DNA from: Elusimicrobiota bacterium
GTDB taxonomy: Bacteria; Elusimicrobiota; Elusimicrobia; Elusimicrobiales; UBA9959
Reading direction: 5' to 3'
Length of the DNA: 64,000 nt
Assembly: GCA_003450815.1 (NCBI GenBank)
Contig: DMES01000078.1
Span: 22,329 to 86,328 of the forward strand
In this document: one piece after another, positions 25,200-33,661 of the stretch
Numbering within the stretch: position 1 is the stretch's first letter
Layout: the number at the start of each line of letters is the position of its first letter
Notes under the pieces: generated by a model
Database searches by the model: none
What the model was told of the DNA's origin: nothing
The model's input: only the letters and a program-made list of their open reading frames with translations
Program-made: the position numbers and the translations under genes

Positions 25200-25718
25200 T
25201 TATTTAAACGAGCTAATTTTCCGGGCTATAAGGGCCGCTGTCCCGGCCGGCGTGCGCCCGGTGGTGTTTATTATTAAGTCTGAGAGCCGGTAGAACGGCA
25301 GTCTTTTGGAGTAAAGTTTTTTGGCGCGCCTGCGCGCCTGCTCCCAGTTGCCGCGAAGCCGCGGCCTTGGGCCGCGGGCGGCCTTAAGCCTTTTTTCAAG
25401 CTCCGCCCAGAGGCAATGCAGGTAAATAGTAAAGCCGGTGGTTTTAAGGAGCTTGGCCCATCTGCGAGAGGGATAAATCCCGCCGCCCAAAGCCGCCACC
25501 AATCCCTGTTTCCCGGCCATTTCGCGCATCGCTCCGGTTTCAAGGTCCCTGAAAGCTTTTAATCCTTTTGTGGTTACCAGCTTGCTTATTTTCATCCCTG
25601 CTTTTTTTTCAACTATGAGGTCCGAATCCGCGAACCTGCGTTTCAGCCGCCGCGCCAGGATTTTGCCGGTTGAGGTTTTGCCGGCGCACATAAAGCCGGT
25701 AAGATAAATATTCTTCAT
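25200..25718 (-). CDS. aroK: Shikimate kinase AroK
   Basis: Fifth step of the shikimate pathway, ATP-dependent phosphorylation of shikimate. The 172-residue protein has the P-loop GFMCAGKTSTGK, DSDLIVEKKAG for the substrate Asp, FRDLE with the substrate Arg, and LGGGIYPS. The longer upstream frame is inside aroC; the ATG at 25716-25718 overlaps the aroC stop (ATGA), so it is used. The family length is about 170. Confidence 0.94.
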   Translation of the reverse strand: MKNIYLTGFMCAGKTSTGKILARRLKRRFADSDLIVEKKAGMKISKLVTTKGLKAFRDLETGAMREMAGKQGLVAALGGGIYPSRRWAKLLKTTGFTIYLHCLWAELEKRLKAARGPRPRLRGNWEQARRRAKKLYSKRLPFYRLSDLIINTTGRTPAGTAALIARKISSFK

Positions 25719-26782
25719 CGCTTGGCAGGCCGTCTGACGGCCATAGGCATTGATACGGCACAGCCATAGGCTAGTTTTTTTCCGGTTTTTAACCGCCATA
25801 GTTTAACCCGTTGTTTTATTTCCTCAAAAGTGTCGCCGCCGAATTTTTCAAGCAAGGCTCCGGCAAGCGTAAGCGCGGCCGCGTGTTCCGCTATAACGGC
25901 AGCGGCAAAAACAGCTGTGGTGTCGGAGGTTTTGGAAACAGCCTCGGTGTTTTTGAAGGTTTTCAGGTTTATGGATGGAGTGCCGGCTTTAAGTCCGGGC
26001 ACGGGTTTTATTGCGCAGCGCATTACCAAAGCGCGGCCGTTAGTCACTCCGCCGTCAAGCCCGCCCGATAGTTCGGGGGTTTTAGCGGCTGCAAGGCCGC
26101 TTAGGGTCGCAAGCTTAAAACCGCCGCCCAGTTCAAAACCCTTAACTCCGTTTACGCTCATAAGCGCGGCGGCCATCCGGGAGGTTAACTTTGCGTCCCA
26201 CTGGTTAAAATTACCAAGGCCCGCTGGCAGATTCTCCGCCGTAATTTCAAAGACTCCTCCCAGAGTGTCACCGGCCGCACGCGCCCGTTTAAGCTCAACC
26301 GCTGCGCTTTGGGCCGTAATTTCATTAAGTCCGCCTAAAGATACTATTCTTGAATTTATACAGACGCCCAGAAGTTCATTAAGGCGCAGGGCGAAAGAAC
26401 CCAAAGCCACCCTGGCTGCGGTTTCGCGGGCGCTGGCGCGCTCGCGTATAAGGGCGGCGTTTAAAGTGTCGTATTTCAGCATTCCCGCCAGATCGGCGTG
26501 TCCCGGCCTTGGAACGCTTGAAAAAGGCAATTCGTTAAAAACCTTGATGTTTTTTATCAGTACTGTTATGGGCGCGCCGGTGGTTATTTCCTTTTGTATG
26601 CCGGAAACTACTTCAAAAGAGTCGGTTTCAATGGCCTGGCGCGCACTCCTGCCCGGCGCCTGGCGGCGGCGTTTCAGTTGTGCGGCTATATATTGCTTTG
26701 TAACGCGCACGCCTGCCGGGAACCCCTCTAAAATACCGGCCAGATATTTACCGTGCGACTCACCGGCGGTAAGGTATCTCAT
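25715..26782 (-). CDS. aroC: Chorismate synthase AroC
   Basis: Last step to chorismate, needing reduced FMN. The 355-residue protein starts MRYLTAGESHGKYLAGILEGFP-like with the family GESHG motif, has RPGHADLAGMLKY, RASARETAARVA and the C-terminal DTTAV segment. Overlaps aroK by ATGA. It is separated from aroE by about 96 bp filled entirely by a heptamer array, the only sizeable gap in the unit. Confidence 0.96.
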   Translation of the reverse strand: MRYLTAGESHGKYLAGILEGFPAGVRVTKQYIAAQLKRRRQAPGRSARQAIETDSFEVVSGIQKEITTGAPITVLIKNIKVFNELPFSSVPRPGHADLAGMLKYDTLNAALIRERASARETAARVALGSFALRLNELLGVCINSRIVSLGGLNEITAQSAAVELKRARAAGDTLGGVFEITAENLPAGLGNFNQWDAKLTSRMAAALMSVNGVKGFELGGGFKLATLSGLAAAKTPELSGGLDGGVTNGRALVMRCAIKPVPGLKAGTPSINLKTFKNTEAVSKTSDTTAVFAAAVIAEHAAALTLAGALLEKFGGDTFEEIKQRVKLWRLKTGKKLAYGCAVSMPMAVRRPAKR

Positions 26783-26793
26783 GTAATCTCCTG

Positions 26794-26912
26794 TTTAGCG
26801 AATAGTGAATGCTGGTTGCAAGTCACAAGTCTCATGTCACAAGTAAGAAGCTGAAGGAAGAATACAGCATCTTCAATCTTAAATCTTGGATCCGGAATCT
26901 TGAATTGTCAAT
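26794..26912. repeat. Heptamer-phased array between aroE and aroC (17 units)
   Basis: The 119 bp split cleanly into 17 words of seven bases that change gradually: AATAGTG, AATGCTG, then GTCACAA, GTCTCAT, GTCACAA, GTAAGAA, GCTGAAG, then CTTCAAT, CTTAAAT, CTTGGAT, CCGGAAT, CTTGAAT. The last units overlap the 3' end of aroE. Related words recur at 45693, 62416, 43145, 51337 and 63914. Confidence 0.8.
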
Positions 26913-27727
26913 CTTTTCATCGTTTCCCGCTTAAATTTTACTATTTCCGCGATGTGTTTATTTGTCCAGAATTCAAGCGAGCGCGCGGCCTGGTACACCA
27001 GTATTTCCTTGCCGTCTATTATTGTTTTGGCGCAGGCCATGCGCGCCGAACGGAGAAACCCGGTTTCGTCTCCCAGGTAAGCCAGGTCGCAATAAGCGGC
27101 CTTCCTGTTAAATATGGCGTTTATCCGACCGTACGCGTACATTCCAACAGGTGTGGCATTTATGAAAATATCGGCTTTTTCGGATTTTTCAGTGAAGCGG
27201 CGGACCTTAAATACGACCTTAGGGAAAAGTGCGGAAAATTCAGCGGCAAGAGCGCGCGCTTTTTTGGTATCGCGGTTATGCAGGCTTATTTCCCCAGCCT
27301 TATTGCCAGCCAGGAACCAGAGGGCGGCTTTTGCCGCCCCGCCGGCGCCCCAGACAACGGCGGTTTTGCCTTTTACCGTAAATTTTTTTTCACGAAAAGT
27401 GTCGGAGAGCGCCCGTGTGTCGGTGTTAATTCCCGCCATACCGTTTTTGTCAAATTTCAGCGTGTTGGCGGCTTTCACGCTGAAAACCGCCTGATCTGAA
27501 GCTGTTAAAAAACCGGTTATGGCTTCTTTAAGAGGCAGTGTTACATTTACCCCGGTCCAGCCGGCAGAGCGCAGCCGCTTTAAAGTATGCGCCAGGTCTT
27601 TTTCGCGCGTTTCATGCAGGGAGTAGGATATTTTAAAGCCGGTAAGCTCTGAGAATATTTTAAAAATTTCAGGCGAGAGGGAGTTTTTAAGCGGGTAGCC
27701 TATCAGGCCGATTTTAAGCATTTTCAT
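26879..27727 (-). CDS. aroE: Shikimate dehydrogenase AroE
   Basis: NADPH-dependent reduction of 3-dehydroshikimate. The 282-residue protein has GYPLKNSLSPEIFK, NVTLPLKE with the catalytic Lys, NTDTRA, the nucleotide loop VWGAGGAAKAAL, and INATPVGM. The ATG at 27725-27727 touches the DAHP synthase stop (TGATG); a GTG one codon upstream and an ATG two codons downstream are alternatives. The C-terminal TIQDSGSKI is written by a heptamer array, so the natural tail has been replaced or extended. Confidence 0.94.
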   Translation of the reverse strand: MKMLKIGLIGYPLKNSLSPEIFKIFSELTGFKISYSLHETREKDLAHTLKRLRSAGWTGVNVTLPLKEAITGFLTASDQAVFSVKAANTLKFDKNGMAGINTDTRALSDTFREKKFTVKGKTAVVWGAGGAAKAALWFLAGNKAGEISLHNRDTKKARALAAEFSALFPKVVFKVRRFTEKSEKADIFINATPVGMYAYGRINAIFNRKAAYCDLAYLGDETGFLRSARMACAKTIIDGKEILVYQAARSLEFWTNKHIAEIVKFKRETMKRLTIQDSGSKI

Positions 27728-28716
27728 CACCCGTGGAGTTTGGTTGTTTTTTTTACCAGTGCGCCGAAAGCTGGGAGACCAAGGGTCTGTGCGCCGTCCA
27801 CCAGGGCTGTTTCGGGGGAGACGCTGGCCTCTATTAAAAGGCCGTCCGCGCCGGAGGCGGCGGCTTCAAGTGCGAAGCGCTCCGCCAGAATCCGGTTTTT
27901 TGAGGAATGGCTGGGGTCGGTGAGTACCGGCAAGCCTGAAGCGGATTTTGCTTTGCGCATAAGTTCCAGGTTAAGGCCGGTTTTGCCGCTGGTAAAAGTG
28001 GAATCGCCTCTTTCGCAGAGTATCAGGGTTTTGCAGCCGTACTTAAGCAGGTATTCCGCCGACAACAGCCATTCTCCAAGGGTGGAGAGCATCGCCCGTT
28101 TTAAAAGGGCCGGTTTGCCGCTGCGGCCTATCTCCTTAAGCAGTTCGTAATTGCGCATATTGCGGGCGCCTATTTGTATGATGTCCACCGCGCCGGAAAG
28201 CTTTTCTATCTGGCGGGTGTCGGTAGCTTCCGTTACCAGCGGCAGGCCGGTAAGCTTTTTGGCTTTTAAAATTATTGGGAGGCCCTTAAAACCTATGCCC
28301 TGGAAGGTATATGGCGAAGAACGCGGTTTAAAAAGTGCGGCTCTGAGCGCGTGTGCCCCCGCTTTTTTGAGCGCGAGCGCGGAGGCCAGATAATTCTTTT
28401 CATTTTCAACAGCGCATGGTCCGGCTATATAGATAAATCGGTTTTTTACAAAATTAAGCGGCCGCTCGGGCAGGGGGTGGCCTTTTGTCCGCATTGCCAG
28501 CGGGCAGAGTTCGTCTATTTCAAACTCTACCTTGCTGACGCCGGGTATATTCTCTATGAACGCGGCAACTTCGGCTGTTTTTTCAGCTTTTAAGCCTGTA
28601 ACAAGTATTTGGTCTTTTACGGTTTCAAGATTTGCGCCCGCAAGCGGCTGAGCCAACTTCCTTTTCAGAATTCCTATGCGGCGTGGGGAGAGCACGTGTG
28701 TGAGTTTTATTATCAT
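27727..28716 (-). CDS. aroF: 3-deoxy-7-phosphoheptulonate synthase (class I beta, TM0343-like)
   Basis: First committed step: condenses PEP and erythrose-4-phosphate. The 329-residue protein carries an N-terminal ferredoxin-like regulatory domain (about 1-70), then a TIM barrel with IAGPCAVEN, LFKPRSSPYTFQG, IGARNMRNYELL, LLKRAM and TDPSHSSKN motifs. This is the type with an N-terminal regulatory domain that often binds tyrosine or phenylalanine (family knowledge). Its ATG overlaps the chorismate mutase stop. Symbol aroF is by family use. Confidence 0.93.
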   Translation of the reverse strand: MIIKLTHVLSPRRIGILKRKLAQPLAGANLETVKDQILVTGLKAEKTAEVAAFIENIPGVSKVEFEIDELCPLAMRTKGHPLPERPLNFVKNRFIYIAGPCAVENEKNYLASALALKKAGAHALRAALFKPRSSPYTFQGIGFKGLPIILKAKKLTGLPLVTEATDTRQIEKLSGAVDIIQIGARNMRNYELLKEIGRSGKPALLKRAMLSTLGEWLLSAEYLLKYGCKTLILCERGDSTFTSGKTGLNLELMRKAKSASGLPVLTDPSHSSKNRILAERFALEAAASGADGLLIEASVSPETALVDGAQTLGLPAFGALVKKTTKLHG

Positions 28717-28967
28717 TTTCTCACCTGCAAGCGCCTAGTCTGTCTGATAATTACCTCAAATATTTTTTGCACCGGCTTTCTGAAAGCCGCGCGGCCTGCG
28801 TTTTTTTGTGCTTTTGAAAGCACCTCTTTTTCGCGGGCGCGGTCTACTACCCGTTTTTTAAGTTTTTTCAGCGAAAGCGCCAGAACAAAACGTCCGGCCA
28901 GCAAGCGGGCAATTTTCTTATCAATTAAATCTATTTTTGCCCTTTTTCTTTTGAGCTTATTGCGCAT
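28713..28967 (-). CDS. Chorismate mutase, AroQ-class small helical domain
   Basis: The 84-residue protein matches the CM_2 fold: RAKIDLIDKKIARLLAGRFVLA, with the first active-site Arg and the LL-x-x-R step, then a Lys in KKLKKRV, the RE-x-EVL segment, and the C-terminal helix with RQTRRLQ. It would convert chorismate to prephenate. It is the first gene of the block CM-DAHP synthase-aroE-aroC-aroK, overlapping the next gene by ATGA. The pairing with DAHP synthase is common for feedback control. Confidence 0.85.
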   Translation of the reverse strand: MRNKLKRKRAKIDLIDKKIARLLAGRFVLALSLKKLKKRVVDRAREKEVLSKAQKNAGRAAFRKPVQKIFEVIIRQTRRLQVRK

Positions 28968-29189
28968 TTGTAAATTCTATTAAATTTAGGTGGCGGGGTC
29001 ATTGTAAAACCATGTGTAACTACTGCTATAGCCACATTTTGCTCCTGTAGTGGCAAAGCTTGCTTTGCCCTTTTACGCAGAGCAAGCTCAGTCGCGGACA
29101 GCGCCAGAGGCCCGCGACAGGCCAGTGTCACTGCAACTACGCTGACATGTGAGAGAATCATGATTCCAAAACTATTGTAAAATAGTCTT
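28968..29189. other. Divergent intergenic region between chorismate mutase and prfB
   Basis: Holds an 8-bp perfect hairpin GGCAAAGC-TT-GCTTTGCC near 29051 and AT-rich stretches near 29165-29185 suitable for a prfB promoter. No known RNA family recognised. Confidence 0.4.
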
Positions 29190-30311
29190 ATGGCGGAGAC
29201 ATTGGAGTTTAAAGACGCGGGTAATAAGCTTGAGCGGCTTGAAGCCGCGCTTTCCGCTTCGTCGGCGCTTTTCGGCCTGGCGGCTAAAAAAACGGATTTA
29301 AAAGAGAAAGAGGCCGTTTCGCTTGAGGCCGGATTCTGGGATAAGGCGGAACAGGCCCAGGTGCATCTAAAAGAATTGAACGATTTAAAAAAGGGCGTTG
29401 AACTGGTGGATAAACTGGGGCGCGAGCTGGAGGACTGCCGGGCGCACCTGGAGCTTGCCAGGGAAAGCGGCGACCTGGGCGAGCTGCCGCTTATAATGGA
29501 GGCGCTAAAGTCCGCCGAACAGAAGCTAAGCGCTTTTGATTTTGAACTTAAACTTTCCGGTCCCCACGACAAAGCCAGCGCCATTATAAGCATACACTCG
29601 GGCGCCGGCGGCACCGAGGCCTGCGACTGGGCGCAGATGCTGCTTCGCATGTACACGCGCTGGGCGCAAAGCAAAGGTTTTTCTTTCAGCATCACGGACA
29701 TTCTGCAGGGCGAGGAAGCCGGCGTAAAAAGTGTTACCGCTTTTGTGAACGGCAAATACGCTTATGGGTACCTTAGGAGCGAAATAGGCGTGCACCGCCT
29801 GGTGCGCATCTCGCCTTTTGACGCCAATAAGCGCCGCCATACCTCGTTCGCCTCGGTTGACGTGCTAGCGGATATTGATGAGGAGATAGATATTAAAATA
29901 GACGAAAAAGACCTGCATACCGACACCTACCGCTCAGGCGGGGCGGGCGGCCAGAACGTGAACAAGGTGGAAACCGCGGTGCGCATAACGCATATCCCCT
30001 CCGGCATAGTGGTGCAGTGCCAGATAGAGCGCAGCCAGCATCAGAACCGCGAAACCGCCATGAAGATGCTGAAAGCCAAACTTTACGAAGTTGAAATGGA
30101 CAAAAAACGCTCAGAAATGGAGCGCCACTACGACGCCAAAGGCGACATCGGCTGGGGCCATCAGATACGCTCCTACGTGTTCATGCCCTACCAGATGGTA
30201 AAAGACCTGCGCACCGATCACGAGACTTCACAGATCCAGAATGTAATGGACGGCGACCTGGACTCTTTCATGCACTCCTACCTAACCTGGTCCGCCGGTG
30301 GGAAAAAATAA
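29190..30311 (+). CDS. prfB: Peptide chain release factor 2
   Basis: Recognises UGA and UAA stop codons and triggers peptide release. The 373-residue protein has the RF2 anticodon-like tripeptide SPF (RISPFDANKRRHTSF) and the catalytic GGQ in SGGAGGQNVNKVETAVR. The frame is continuous from the ATG; the programmed +1 shift with an internal TGA near codon 25, common in RF2 genes, is absent. The ribosome site is poor. Confidence 0.96.
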   Translation: MAETLEFKDAGNKLERLEAALSASSALFGLAAKKTDLKEKEAVSLEAGFWDKAEQAQVHLKELNDLKKGVELVDKLGRELEDCRAHLELARESGDLGELPLIMEALKSAEQKLSAFDFELKLSGPHDKASAIISIHSGAGGTEACDWAQMLLRMYTRWAQSKGFSFSITDILQGEEAGVKSVTAFVNGKYAYGYLRSEIGVHRLVRISPFDANKRRHTSFASVDVLADIDEEIDIKIDEKDLHTDTYRSGGAGGQNVNKVETAVRITHIPSGIVVQCQIERSQHQNRETAMKMLKAKLYEVEMDKKRSEMERHYDAKGDIGWGHQIRSYVFMPYQMVKDLRTDHETSQIQNVMDGDLDSFMHSYLTWSAGGKK

Positions 30312-30607
30312 AATACAACAAAATTCTTCCTGGCGAGCGTTTATACAAAGACGAGATTTTATTGAAGTCGGCGGGGTATGATGTTGAAATAGTCGGGGCC
30401 GAGCTTTTAGGCCGGGATGGCTCCACATTAAACGGGCCGGTATTTATTTACGATGTTAGGGAACTAAGGGAAAAGGCAGGAGCCTTTTCCCTACATACGT
30501 TGACGGTGTTTTTTATGGTGCCGGGAATTTGAACGGCGGTGCAGGTGTATCTGGATCTTGCCGGCTATTAAGGAAGAGGCGCGGAAGCTGCGGCTGGAAA
30601 TCCTTAA
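30311..30607 (+). pseudogene. Decayed gene fragments, one resembling the AbiEi C-terminus
   Basis: A 73-codon frame without start (30311-30532) reads YKDEILLKSAGYDVEIVGAE and LLGRDGS and is interrupted by a REP hairpin at 30468-30491. Right after it, 30539-30607 reads VQVYLDLAGY, a stop, then GRGAEAAAG in the same frame, a pattern seen at the C-terminus of AbiEi-type antitoxins. No intact gene remains. Confidence 0.4.
30468..30491. repeat. REP hairpin variant
   Basis: Perfect 10-bp stem GGGAAAAGGC/GCCTTTTCCC with loop AGGA; a short-loop variant of the REP family around the transposase at 46730. Confidence 0.75.
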
Positions 30608-30730
30608 AAATCTCATAAAATCATCATGATAAGCAAAAATAGCGCTCCTGAAAAGCACATAGGGCCTTCCATCAGCATCAGTGCAATTTCGCTATGGATT
30701 TAATAGAATTGACTCAGTTCAGGGAAGTTT
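30608..30730. other. Remnant region before the DUF4062 gene
   Basis: Contains SAPEKHIGP encoded near 30641-30665. The 16-bp DNA word at 30648-30663 is repeated exactly at 32359-32374, beyond the DUF4062 gene, where another frame also reads EKHIGP. This suggests that the DUF4062 gene sits inside, or between duplicated pieces of, an older gene. Confidence 0.45.
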
Positions 30731-32254
30731 ATGAGACCTATCCGCATATTCATAAGCAGTGCGCAAAAGGAATTTGCAACTGAACGGGCCGCGTTGCGCG
30801 ATTATCTGCGCGGCGATGCCCTTATGCGCCGGTTTTTTGAACCGTTTTTGTTTGAGGATGTCCCCGCTGCCGATCGCAGGGTGGACAAAGTCTACCTGCA
30901 TGAAGTGGAACAGTGCGACATCTACCTCGGCTTATTCGGCAACGAGTACGGGTTTGAGGACGCCGACGGCCTTTCACCAACAGAGCGCGAATTTAATACC
31001 GCCTCCGGGCTGCATAAGGCGCGGCTAATCTTTGTAAAAGGGGCGGAGGATGGAGCCAAACATCCAAAGATGCAGGCACTCATCCTCCGAGCCGGGTCGG
31101 AACTCATTCGGCGCCGGTTTGGAACGAGCGCGGAACTGCTCACTGACGTTTATTCCGCGCTGGTGCAGGTGCTTGAAGACCGGGAACTGATCCGTACCGG
31201 GCCGTTCGATGCTGCTCTTTGTCCCGGGGCTGCGCTGGAGGATCTGGATGAAGGAAAAATGCGGCGGTTCATTCTTGATGCCCGCCGTGCCAGAGGCCTC
31301 CCGCTGAGCGAGGAGGCCTCTCCAAAAGATATTCTGACCCACTTAAACCTTCTTGATAATGGTGGGGTGGTGAACGCCGCCGTGCTATTGTTCGCGCGGC
31401 AGCCGCAACGGTTTCTGGTCTCCTCGGAAGTGAAGTGCGCACATTTCCACGGCATTGAGGCAACAAAACCGATACCTTCCTATCAGACATACAAAGGTAC
31501 GGTATTTGATTTAGTGGACCATGCGGTGGATTTCGTCTTATCGAAGATCAATCTTGCCGTTGGCACGAGGGCGAACAGTTCGCAGGCGCCTGTTGCATAT
31601 GAGATACCCCCGGAAGTTGTTCGCGAAGCTGTCGTTAATGCCGTGGCGCACCGGGATTACACCAGCAACGGCAGTGTCCAGATTATGCTCTTTTCCGACC
31701 GGCTGGAGGTCTGGAATCCGGGCACTCTGCCGCCTTCGCTTACGCTGAAGAAACTGCGTCACCCGCATGGCTCGGTGCCATGGAATCCCCTGCTGGCTGA
31801 ACCGCTTTACCTCACGAAATACATAGAACGTATGGGCACCGGCACGGGGGATATGATCATGCGCTGCCGGAATGCGGGTCTTGCCGAGCCGGAGTTTGGC
31901 CTGACCGACGGCTTTGTAGTCACCATCCGCCGCAAGCCGGAGCAGGCATTTGAGGCGGTTGGGGGAGAGAAGAGTCAATCCAGGGGCAAGTCACAGCCAG
32001 AGTCACAGCCAGAGTCACAGCCAGAGTCCTTGGAAATTCGGATTTTGCGCCAGCTTGCGGCAGCTCCTTTAGGAAAGGCTGAGTTGTCTGCACGCCTCGG
32101 CCAAAAGGAAATTTCAGGCCAGTTAAACAAGGTTATTCGCGTTCTCCTGGGTGATCAAACCATCGAAATGACCACCCCCGACAAGCCCAATAGCCGTCTG
32201 CAGCAGTACCGACTCACCGAGACAGGCCGCGCCTTGCTCACAAGGAAGAACTGA
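30731..32254 (+). CDS. DUF4062 domain protein with HATPase (AlbA-associated) domain
   Basis: The 507-residue cytoplasmic protein begins with a DUF4062 domain (about 1-105): RIFISSAQKEFATERAAL and the acidic CDIYLGLFGNEYGF strand, a TIR-like fold often found in signalling or conflict proteins. Residues 150-390 match the COG2865 ATP-binding family, with REAVVNAVAHRDY (GHKL N-box), MGTGTGDM and RLEVWNPG. A linker with three copies of SQPE (about 421-432) leads to a C-terminal winged-helix domain (about 435-507). ATG preceded by AGGGAAG. Likely an accessory regulator or defence protein; role unknown. Confidence 0.8.
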   Translation: MRPIRIFISSAQKEFATERAALRDYLRGDALMRRFFEPFLFEDVPAADRRVDKVYLHEVEQCDIYLGLFGNEYGFEDADGLSPTEREFNTASGLHKARLIFVKGAEDGAKHPKMQALILRAGSELIRRRFGTSAELLTDVYSALVQVLEDRELIRTGPFDAALCPGAALEDLDEGKMRRFILDARRARGLPLSEEASPKDILTHLNLLDNGGVVNAAVLLFARQPQRFLVSSEVKCAHFHGIEATKPIPSYQTYKGTVFDLVDHAVDFVLSKINLAVGTRANSSQAPVAYEIPPEVVREAVVNAVAHRDYTSNGSVQIMLFSDRLEVWNPGTLPPSLTLKKLRHPHGSVPWNPLLAEPLYLTKYIERMGTGTGDMIMRCRNAGLAEPEFGLTDGFVVTIRRKPEQAFEAVGGEKSQSRGKSQPESQPESQPESLEIRILRQLAAAPLGKAELSARLGQKEISGQLNKVIRVLLGDQTIEMTTPDKPNSRLQQYRLTETGRALLTRKN

Positions 32255-32567
32255 ACAATTATCCCGGCGGCCTTGACGCGCCGGCGGCGGAGATAAAAAA
32301 GCATATCTCCAATAAGCTGGTCCGGGAAGGCTTTGAAAAATATCGGACAAATTCGCCTCTGAAAAGCACATAGGCCCCAAAATGGCGGCGGACTTTGAGG
32401 AAATTCCGGTCGGCGGACAGCGCAATATGCTGCTGCGCGGCGCTTATAAAAAGTTGATTATTTGTTGACGGTGAAGGGCTTCTAGTGATAAAAATGTATT
32501 ATAAGTATAAGCCCTTAATATGCTTGTTTAGAATATTTAAGGGGAAAGGACACAGGCGGAAACTGTT
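32255..32567 (+). pseudogene. Fragments of a decayed gene, AbiEii/nucleotidyltransferase-like
   Basis: One frame reads NNYPGGLDAPAAEIKKHISN and LVREGFEKYRTNSP, and a shifted frame continues EKHIGPKMAADFEEIPVGGQ and RNMLLRGAYKKLI. Together they look like one interrupted protein. The word EKHIGP also occurs at 30650. Assignment to the AbiEii-like nucleotidyltransferases rests on general resemblance and the AbiEi-like fragment at 30539. Confidence 0.35.
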
Positions 32568-32780
32568 ATGAGATACAAAAAATCACTGGATGCGGAGAAT
32601 GATTTTAAGCAGGAATTTTCAAGTGTGCGGAAACGGCAGTATAATGAGGTGTGGGAATTTATTGAAAAAGAGGGCAAAGAGAAATTTACTTTGGATGTAT
32701 GGGAGAGGATGTATAAAAAGTATAAAAACCTGTATATAAAAACCAACAAGAGCTTTGTGGATAATATGCATAAAACTTAA
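32568..32780 (+). CDS. Small hypothetical protein, charged
   Basis: Unrecognised 70-residue protein, strongly charged and helical (ENDFKQEFSSVRKRQYNEVW). It is AT-rich, like the next genes and unlike the core genes, which suggests transfer. The ribosome site is weak. It may be real; low confidence. Confidence 0.4.
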   Translation: MRYKKSLDAENDFKQEFSSVRKRQYNEVWEFIEKEGKEKFTLDVWERMYKKYKNLYIKTNKSFVDNMHKT

Positions 32781-32826
32781 AATTAAATACGCGCCGAAGC
32801 GAGGATATGGAGTCAAGAGGAGATTT

Positions 32827-33234
32827 ATGGATAAACAAATTGAAATTCTGAAATTTCTAAAAAGTCGTAGAATAGTACTCATTGATAAGCTAACTGAGAA
32901 TAAAGAGGCAATACCAGGCTCAAAAACTGAATTGCTAGGTGAAATAATATTTGGCAAAGCGAATCTTGCCGATGTAAGCATTACTGAGATATTTTCTAAA
33001 TGTGACTTAGATATTAACGGGCCACATGATATAGGATATTTAGAGGAAAAAGGGTATGCTACCATTGACAAGGCTAAAAATACTATGCATATTACTGGAC
33101 TAGGTCTTGACCGATTACAGCCTTTCCTCAAAAGAGAACGACATAATATTTGGGTGTATGGAGTTTTAGCTACCATCTCGGTAACACTTGGTTCTTTTTT
33201 TGCAAATTGGCTTTTTGATTTTTTTAAAAAGTAA
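32827..33234 (+). CDS. Hypothetical protein with C-terminal membrane helix
   Basis: Unrecognised 135-residue protein. The ATG at 32827 has AGAGGAG 5 nt before it, better than the in-frame ATG at 32755. The body may contain a winged-helix-like part (GYLEEKGYATIDKAKNTMHITGLG split by a turn), which recalls small DNA- or protein-binding domains preceding a membrane anchor. The last 30 residues form one membrane helix (WVYGVLATISVTLGSFFANW) and a basic end. Confidence 0.55.
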   Translation: MDKQIEILKFLKSRRIVLIDKLTENKEAIPGSKTELLGEIIFGKANLADVSITEIFSKCDLDINGPHDIGYLEEKGYATIDKAKNTMHITGLGLDRLQPFLKRERHNIWVYGVLATISVTLGSFFANWLFDFFKK

Positions 33235-33280
33235 ATCTATAAGGGGGGGATTTGGGTGGAGCCAAACTCAACAATAAAAT

Positions 33281-33661
33281 ATGGACAAAACAGATGACGA
33301 AGATATACTTTCCGAGAGTTTGTTGAACTTACTTAACGATGGAAAAATGTCTGCACACCAACCCATTGTGGGGTTTCGTAGAACCGCAGAACTCCTTTAT
33401 GGAAAATGGAATACGTCAATAATTATGAGAAAGGAAGACGCTGAAAAACACAAAAAACCACATGTACATGTCGAATCTTCAGATGGAAATACAAGTTTTG
33501 ATTTAGACGGAAATAATTTGACTTCTAATACAATAAAAAAAGAAAACTACTTCTCTCGATGGATAAAAGAAAAGAAACAGTTTTTATCCGTAATCTGGTT
33601 TGAACTGGCCGATGATAATCCTAATAAAGTGGTTATACAAGAGCAGAAGCGGTTCTTATAA
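33281..33661 (+). CDS. Hypothetical protein, DUF4160-like
   Basis: The 126-residue protein has KHKKPHVHVESSDGNTSFDL, resembling the DUF4160 motif (PHxH-x-x-x-x-G), and a following WI-x-EKKQFLSVIW helix like the DUF4160 C-terminus. DUF4160 proteins are small, often paired with toxin-antitoxin-like partners. The ribosome site is weak and base composition AT-rich. Function unknown. Confidence 0.5.
   Translation: MDKTDDEDILSESLLNLLNDGKMSAHQPIVGFRRTAELLYGKWNTSIIMRKEDAEKHKKPHVHVESSDGNTSFDLDGNNLTSNTIKKENYFSRWIKEKKQFLSVIWFELADDNPNKVVIQEQKRFL

Noticed and set aside
29190..29300. Programmed +1 frameshift in prfB
   Set aside because: The reading frame from the ATG is continuous and includes the full N-terminal domain; no internal TGA.
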